From CAWGQN01 sp963824885 (lineage in GTDB: Bacteria > Actinomycetota > Actinomycetes > Actinomycetales > Microbacteriaceae): a stretch of 64,000 nucleotides of DNA. A program made the translations under genes and the position numbers. The notes under the pieces are model-generated. The model worked only from the letters and a program-made list of their open reading frames with translations, ran no database searches and had not been told where the DNA came from. Within the stretch, counting starts at the first letter, position 1. Each line of letters begins with the position of its first letter. The DNA lies in contig CAWGQN010000002.1 of assembly GCA_963824885.1 (NCBI GenBank), forward strand, positions 186,001-250,000. Direction: 5' to 3'. Below are positions 59,673 through 64,000 of this stretch, in pieces.

Positions 59673-61952
59673 TTAGTACCCTCTTATGCCTCCGCCGCGC
59701 GTGGGTACCTGTGTTCCGCTGGTGAACATTTCGCTCCATGAGTGGGGTTGGTAGTTGGCGGGGGGAGGTGCGAGGAGTGTCGATGCGATTAGGTTGAAGG
59801 TGTTGCCGGCCTGAATGAACCATGTACTCCAGAATTTCGCGCAGCGGGTGGATAGGTCGCTCGATGAGGCGGATGCCACTGTAGCTCCTGGGCTGAAAAG
59901 CGCTAGGGCGGTGTCGACAGCGCATTTCTTTTCCTCTGGGCTGGCTGTTTCCCACCAGTGAATAATGGCCTTGACGGCGACGTACACGGTTGCGCCTACG
60001 GCGACGAGTTCGCCGACCGCGGGGACCGCTACGGCGACGAGGATCCCGGCTAAAGCGATTGTATTGACCGCGATGAGTTCCGCGTTGTTGCTCTGGGTTC
60101 CGTCGTAAATACCGATTGACTGCCCAACGACCGGAATGAAGGATGCGAGGTCCTTATAGTCCAACGGTTTCCCTTTTTTTTCTGACAGTGACGTAATGGC
60201 AGTCAGGAGTGCCGCACCCGAAACCACTTTTCCCCCAACACCGGAGACCTTGTGGGTTTCACCGGGGATCGAATCGAGCTTGGTCTCCAGCAGAGAGTGC
60301 GTTTTTTCGATATCCGCCGCACTCATCGGCTTGTCAGTTCGTTTGGGAAGCGAATCCATGAATGCCTTATCGCCGACAATCTTTTCCTCAAGTGTCTGCG
60401 CATTCTTTTCTACCGTCGCAGCATCGAGATCCTTCCCCTGAACCCTAACCACAGCCTTAGCCGCGGCCGCCGGCTTCGGCGTATTATCTGCAGACGCACC
60501 AGTCTCCTTCGTCGCCTCCGAGGGAACCGAATGGTTCGTGGATGGGTGTTCCTTGAAGTATTTCTTCAGCACGGCGGCCCGCTCTGCTTCGGCGGGCTTC
60601 GAATACTTGACGTCATCTTTACACGGCAAGAAATTTTCCGTCAGTGCGCCGCACGCTGGAACCGTCGCCACTACTTGAGGGGGGCCGGTTAATCCCGGGG
60701 GCGTGTTCCAGAGCGCGGGCGTGAGCCGATACCCGCGCGTCACCTCTTGTTGACGACCAGGAATGCGATAGATCTTCATCCGTTTGAAAAATGTTGGATT
60801 CTGAGGGTCCGTTGTGGCGAAGATTGGGTTGTTCCAGTCGTCTTGAAAAAATGCGTATGAGGCTCGAATAGGGGTGCTCACGCTATTTGTCTTCATCCCG
60901 CCGAGAATGGTTGTTTCAGATAGGCCCCACGCGGCCATGCGGGCCTTTTGAATCGTCCTGATCGTTGTTCGTTCGTTCGAACTTGCTGTTGCTGCAGCAG
61001 TTTCCGCAACGGTATCGGCAGAGACGTCGAACCGATTGGCTCTTTTTCCAATCGAATTGAATCTTCCCGAAGAACCATGGTCCTTGTCGATAATTGCTTG
61101 GGCTGAGTCTCCCCCGTGAGTAATCGCCTCCTCGAGAGGTATCTCGTGATTCTCGACTGGGCTTGCTACCGGATTGTCTACGTCGGGTACAAAAGCCATA
61201 TACCTCACCGTCTGGTCACGAGGGACACGCGTCCCAGACAGGTAATGGATTGCATGAACAAGCTCATGCGCCAATGCCTCTGCCGGCCTAACGAGAAACG
61301 GGCGGCCATCGGCATTTCGCATTGGGAAGTATGCTTCTGCGTCGAAATGGAGTTGCGCGGCAGAGCCTCGCCCGTTGCTTGACGCTTCCAGACTCAGCGG
61401 CCGGGCCGCATCAATACCGTTCGCGTTGGGGTGGAGCACTATTTTAACGGGCGACACGGCGCCGTTCGCTCCATTGACGTAACGATCAAAATGCAATTTG
61501 CTATTTTTAATGACCGTCTTGTCAAAAGGCAGGGGTTCTATGTCGGTGAGTGCTCGCAGTAAGCGGGCACCATCGGGAGATTCTTTAATGATGTCCAGGC
61601 TTTCGTACACCGAGTTCAAAGTGCTCGTGAGTGCGGCCCCCGATTTCCCTTGATCGCGGATAGCGAGCCAGGGATAGTCCTCACGTATCGTTACTGCTTC
61701 GTTGGTGAGCGCCGATGCGCCGTCGCCTCCCGTGAGGTGTTCGGAATGCGTCGTCGCAGGGCTGCCCGCGCCCCCCCGCGAAGCGGTCGGACGGGCAAAA
61801 GCGATATCAGGTTGCCCCGGGAGTGGGAATATTGTGGCGACAATGACGAGCGTTACAAACACACCAAATCCGGCTAGGGTGCGTCTGGGCCATCGGGGTG
61901 CGGTGCGTTCTTGTGCTGCTTTATCGGTTTTTGGCGCGCTAAAATCGAGCAT
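59673..61952 (-). CDS. Putative AB toxin: M27/M91-like zinc metalloprotease joined to a diphtheria-toxin-like translocation domain
   Basis: 759 residues, start ATG 61952, stop TAA 59673. Signal peptide about 24-53 (RRTLAGFGVFVTLVIVATIF, end AFA). Protease region about 84-420: HELVH at 229-233 within EALAHELVHAIHYLSG, PLEEAITHGG (E274/E275), and RxxY at 363-366 (IRASY). Botulinum light chains have the same order (HELIH, EELRTFGG, RxxY), as do NleD-like M91 peptidases. Cys434 and Cys444 form a possible linker loop. From about 500 to 670 the sequence follows diphtheria toxin T: FIPVVGQSIGIYDG, NNAELIAVNTIALAG, VAVPAVGELVAVG (diphtheria toxin: AQAIPLVGELVDIG). Only about 90 residues follow, with Cys677 and Cys704; no receptor-binding domain is visible. 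The gene seems less GC-rich than its surroundings, has no partner genes, and ends 10 bases from an IS256 element. The architecture is inferred by eye, not confirmed. Confidence 0.78.
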   Translation of the reverse strand: MLDFSAPKTDKAAQERTAPRWPRRTLAGFGVFVTLVIVATIFPLPGQPDIAFARPTASRGGAGSPATTHSEHLTGGDGASALTNEAVTIREDYPWLAIRDQGKSGAALTSTLNSVYESLDIIKESPDGARLLRALTDIEPLPFDKTVIKNSKLHFDRYVNGANGAVSPVKIVLHPNANGIDAARPLSLEASSNGRGSAAQLHFDAEAYFPMRNADGRPFLVRPAEALAHELVHAIHYLSGTRVPRDQTVRYMAFVPDVDNPVASPVENHEIPLEEAITHGGDSAQAIIDKDHGSSGRFNSIGKRANRFDVSADTVAETAAATASSNERTTIRTIQKARMAAWGLSETTILGGMKTNSVSTPIRASYAFFQDDWNNPIFATTDPQNPTFFKRMKIYRIPGRQQEVTRGYRLTPALWNTPPGLTGPPQVVATVPACGALTENFLPCKDDVKYSKPAEAERAAVLKKYFKEHPSTNHSVPSEATKETGASADNTPKPAAAAKAVVRVQGKDLDAATVEKNAQTLEEKIVGDKAFMDSLPKRTDKPMSAADIEKTHSLLETKLDSIPGETHKVSGVGGKVVSGAALLTAITSLSEKKGKPLDYKDLASFIPVVGQSIGIYDGTQSNNAELIAVNTIALAGILVAVAVPAVGELVAVGATVYVAVKAIIHWWETASPEEKKCAVDTALALFSPGATVASASSSDLSTRCAKFWSTWFIQAGNTFNLIASTLLAPPPANYQPHSWSEMFTSGTQVPTRGGGIRGY

Positions 61953-61989
61953 CGGGTATCTCGTTTCGGGCTATTCGGGTTCGGGTATT

Positions 61990-62017
61990 TAACGCGCTAA
62001 CGAGTCGAGTCGCGTTA
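61990..62017. promoter_or_regulatory. Inverted repeat TAACGCG-N14-CGCGTTA upstream of the toxin-like gene
   Basis: Two perfect seven-base arms centred about 50 bases before the toxin start codon, in an AT-rich divergent region. A candidate binding site for a regulator of the toxin; no regulator gene is adjacent. Confidence 0.45.
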
Positions 62018-62383
62018 TTAGTAGACGATCATTAACGACTAATTGGAGTCGAAGTGACGGGCCATTATCCTTCCGGGTGATCCGGCCAGGATTGCGAACC
62101 GTCAAACTCAGTCGTTGTGGAACGACCCGCTCGAGATGCAGCGTTACGGCCTCGAGGATGCGCTCAGATCATCCGCGGATTTCTCGAGTTCACCCGCCCA
62201 CCCCCCACGCGAGAGTCGAAAGCGCCGATTTGGTTTCGAAAGTACTGTCCGACCGAGCGAAATAATTCACCCCCAGAGAAGTCGGTGCGCGAACCAGCAT
62301 CACCCGCACTTCCCGAATGCGTCCACAGAGTCGGTGCACGGAACTTTTCTCTTGCCTCACTCCGCTTTCTTCCGACAGGATAT

Positions 62384-62464
62384 GAGGAAAGGCAACGGCT
62401 CTTTTTTTAACCAGGCGAGGAAGAAAATTGACCTAAATGGGTCAATGGGGCCGTTGCCTTCCTC
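62384..62464 (+). promoter_or_regulatory. Structured leader or attenuator ahead of the cutinase-like gene
   Basis: GAGGAAAGGCAACGGC (62384) and GCCGTTGCCTTCCTC (62450) can pair over about 15 bases, enclosing an inner stem TTGACC/GGTCAA (62428-62445). CTTTTTTTAA at 62401-62410 follows the left arm, and GGCAA of that arm can also pair with TTGCC at 62353, so two exclusive folds are possible. The start codon is 20 bases downstream. Confidence 0.45.
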
Positions 62465-62484
62465 TTGACTACAGGGTTAGACAG

Positions 62485-63762
62485 ATGGGCACACGGCGCA
62501 AATCGCGTGGATGGGACGTTCGACGATTGTGTCGGTTCACTATTGCGGTGGCAACCGCCGCGGGAACTCTCGCAGCTTTCGCGCTTCCCGCGACGGCTGA
62601 GCCGACCGCAGGTGCTTCGGGGCGCGAGAATTGCACACCGGTCGCGGTGCTTGCGTTCCGAGGAAGCGAAAATTTGAATATCGATGCGGCGCAGGTTTCG
62701 TCGGAGGGCGCGTCATACCGGTATCCGAATAGCGAATTGGTGACGAACGGGTGGGAGGGCAGAGTTCTCGAAAGACTCTTTCGCTCTTTTTCGCTCGAGC
62801 GGTACGGTGACGGCTTCAGACCCGACCGGGTGCCGGTCATTGCGGTCGGACCCGGATCTGTCGGTTCGAAAGGATATTCGGCCACCGACCCCCGTCGTCC
62901 TCGACGAGACCTCATGGCCTCAATCGACGGCGGTGTTTCAGCCGGCGCCGAGGCGGTTCACCGCGTCACGCGCGCGCAATCCGCGTCGTGCACCGCGGAA
63001 CCCAAATTTATTGTCGTGGGTTTTTCACAGGGCGCAATCGTCGCGCGGCTACTCGCGCAGTTGTATCCGCGCGCCGTGGTCGGCGTCGTGACGATTGGCG
63101 ATCCCGTGCAGAAGGCCGGTGCGTCGGGGAACGAGGGCACGGGAGCTCACGGAACGGGTATCATTCGGTCAGCGTTCCCGTACTATCGGGAGAGACTCGA
63201 CCGCTTCTATTCGCTCGCGGCTCACAAGTCTGCTTTGTGCCACGCGGACGATCCGTTTTGTGACTTCCGCGGAGAGGACAGTCTTCTGGCGTTGTTCTCT
63301 CCCGTGGCGCACTTTTCGTACATGACCGGACCGTTCTTGAGCGAGGCCCGCGTGAAAGGCAAAGAAATCGCTGATTTGGCGCGCGAGCAGCACGCGGGTT
63401 CGAGCGCTCAGGCCGCGGTCGACGCGTCGTCTCGGTCACGCGGCGCGCTTCGAATTGGAGTATCCATGCTCGCGACCGCCGGTGTGCCGACGACGGTCGT
63501 CGTCACGGGCGGCGCCGTCTCGCACGGGGCGCGTCGAATCGTCTTCGATCTCAACGGTGACGGGGTGTTTGAAACGGTCAGCGCATCGGGGATTGTCGAG
63601 ACGACTTTTTCGAAGGCGGGAGCGGTGACCGTGTCCGCTCGAGTGACCGATGAGCGTGGTCGGTATTCTGACGCTCGCGAAACCGTTGACGTTGCGCCGG
63701 CTGAGGCACTCGACCAGACTCTCGAAACCCCGGAAACCGCGGTGTCGACCGAAGCGAGCTAA
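62485..63762 (+). CDS. Secreted cutinase-like esterase with C-terminal PKD-like domain
   Basis: 425 residues from ATG 62485 (an ATG at 62437 would lie within the leader). Signal peptide RLCRFTIAVATAAGTLAAFALPATA. Cutinase-type alpha/beta hydrolase: nucleophile Ser in VVGFSQGAIVARLL, acid/Cys segment CHADDPFCDFRG, His in SPVAHFSYM. After about residue 320 a small beta domain (VTGGAVSHGARRIVFDLNGDG, VSARVTDERGRYSDA) resembles a PKD domain. Likely a secreted lipid or polyester esterase. The last four bases overlap the convergent MFS gene. Confidence 0.85.
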   Translation: MGTRRKSRGWDVRRLCRFTIAVATAAGTLAAFALPATAEPTAGASGRENCTPVAVLAFRGSENLNIDAAQVSSEGASYRYPNSELVTNGWEGRVLERLFRSFSLERYGDGFRPDRVPVIAVGPGSVGSKGYSATDPRRPRRDLMASIDGGVSAGAEAVHRVTRAQSASCTAEPKFIVVGFSQGAIVARLLAQLYPRAVVGVVTIGDPVQKAGASGNEGTGAHGTGIIRSAFPYYRERLDRFYSLAAHKSALCHADDPFCDFRGEDSLLALFSPVAHFSYMTGPFLSEARVKGKEIADLAREQHAGSSAQAAVDASSRSRGALRIGVSMLATAGVPTTVVVTGGAVSHGARRIVFDLNGDGVFETVSASGIVETTFSKAGAVTVSARVTDERGRYSDARETVDVAPAEALDQTLETPETAVSTEAS

Positions 63763-64000
63763 CTCAGGTTCGAGTCGTAGTCGACGTGATTGAGTTTTGC
63801 GCTTAAGACGAGCGCGACAATCGTCATGAGGGCGGCCGTGCTCAAATACATGCCGACGAGAAACAGGTTTCCGTTCGCGAACCGCCACAACTGGAGCGTA
63901 ATGATTGGCGCGAGGGCTGCTCCGAGAATGCCCCCCATGTTGTAGCTAATGGCCGATCCGGTGTAGCGGACGTTCGCCGGAAACAACTCGGGGAGCTCCG
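63759..64000 (-). CDS. MFS transporter, C-terminal end (metabolite:H+ symporter type), partial
   Basis: The minus-strand frame is open to the window edge. ELPELFPANVRYTGSAIS, YNMGGILGAALAPIITL and the last helix (YLSTAALMTIVALVLSAKL) match the end of MHS-type major facilitator proteins (the LFPxxVRYTGxS signature). Substrate unknown; the N-terminal part lies outside. Confidence 0.85.
   Translation of the reverse strand, partial: ELPELFPANVRYTGSAISYNMGGILGAALAPIITLQLWRFANGNLFLVGMYLSTAALMTIVALVLSAKLNHVDYDSNLS

Larger units (their letters stand above)
61953..62484. other. Divergent intergenic region between toxin-like gene and cutinase-like gene
   Basis: About 530 bases with no convincing gene. 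It holds an inverted repeat next to the toxin start, a frame fragment (RAIILPGDPARIANRQ around 62065-62110) that may be debris, and the structured leader of the esterase gene. Confidence 0.6.

Noticed and set aside
62065..62300. Possible gene fragment beginning RAIILPGDPARIANRQ
   Set aside because: No start codon or continuing similarity; may be debris, so not listed as a gene.
57726..62484. A prophage or integrative element around tRNA-Thr
   Set aside because: No integrase, phage structural or conjugation genes are present in the window; only an IS and fragments can be supported.

Overview
The window is a high-GC bacterial chromosome segment, most probably from a member of the Actinomycetota. 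Supporting signs are many GTG starts with GTGA/ATGA gene overlaps, the block tRNA-Ser / small SRP RNA / dnaX / recR / lysC / asd, the actinobacterial order tad pilus genes / topA / tmk / holB, a DUF4244 pilin, and PASTA-tailed class A penicillin-binding proteins. I do not name a genus.

Layout. 1-1959: a frameshifted internalin-like leucine-rich-repeat exoprotein, divergent from a secreted protein resembling the pertussis toxin S1 subunit. 2107-11442: an L-arabinose locus with a LacI-type regulator, araB-araD-araA, and a ChvE/GguA/GguB-type sugar ABC transporter. 11529-15373: a MurJ/MviN-type flippase, then a two-gene C5-methyltransferase plus putative endonuclease unit. 15399-21240: DUF1003 protein, tRNA-Ser, SRP RNA, dnaX, recR, lysC and asd. 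21475-25751: a MalT-like LuxR regulator overlapping mqo. 25984-33242: a compact exopolysaccharide operon (chain-length/tyrosine kinase, Alg14/13-like transferase, a double GT4 fusion, and a flippase-polymerase fusion), convergent with a secreted GH5 glycosidase. 34572-36656: a small accessory patch (membrane protein plus XRE regulator, secreted four-cysteine protein, mazEF-like pair). 36858-46405: ugd, then two paralogous penicillin-binding proteins in opposite orientation around HAD, SGNH, tRNA-Pro and metallophosphoesterase genes; the first paralog has an in-frame stop before its last PASTA repeat. 46455-50465: DUF4177, RidA and a minimal Tad pilus locus. 50673-57666: topA, tmk, holB, a lipoprotein S33 peptidase and a TetR regulator with a clear palindromic operator. 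57726 to the end: tRNA-Thr with gene debris at its 3' end, a frameshifted IS256-family element, a large toxin-like gene, a secreted cutinase-like esterase with a PKD-like domain, and the end of an MFS transporter.

The most striking gene is at 59673-61952 (minus). Its predicted secreted product combines a zinc metalloprotease with HELVH, a downstream EE pair and RxxY (the layout of botulinum light chains, M27, and NleD-like M91 peptidases), a close cysteine pair, and then a region that aligns by eye with the diphtheria-toxin translocation domain. I see no receptor-binding domain, and an IS256 element abuts the 3' end. Together with the pertussis-S1-like protein, the LRR exoprotein and the cutinase-like esterase, this suggests a host-interacting lifestyle with toxin genes gained by transfer. 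All function calls rest on reading motifs in the sequence; no database search was run.
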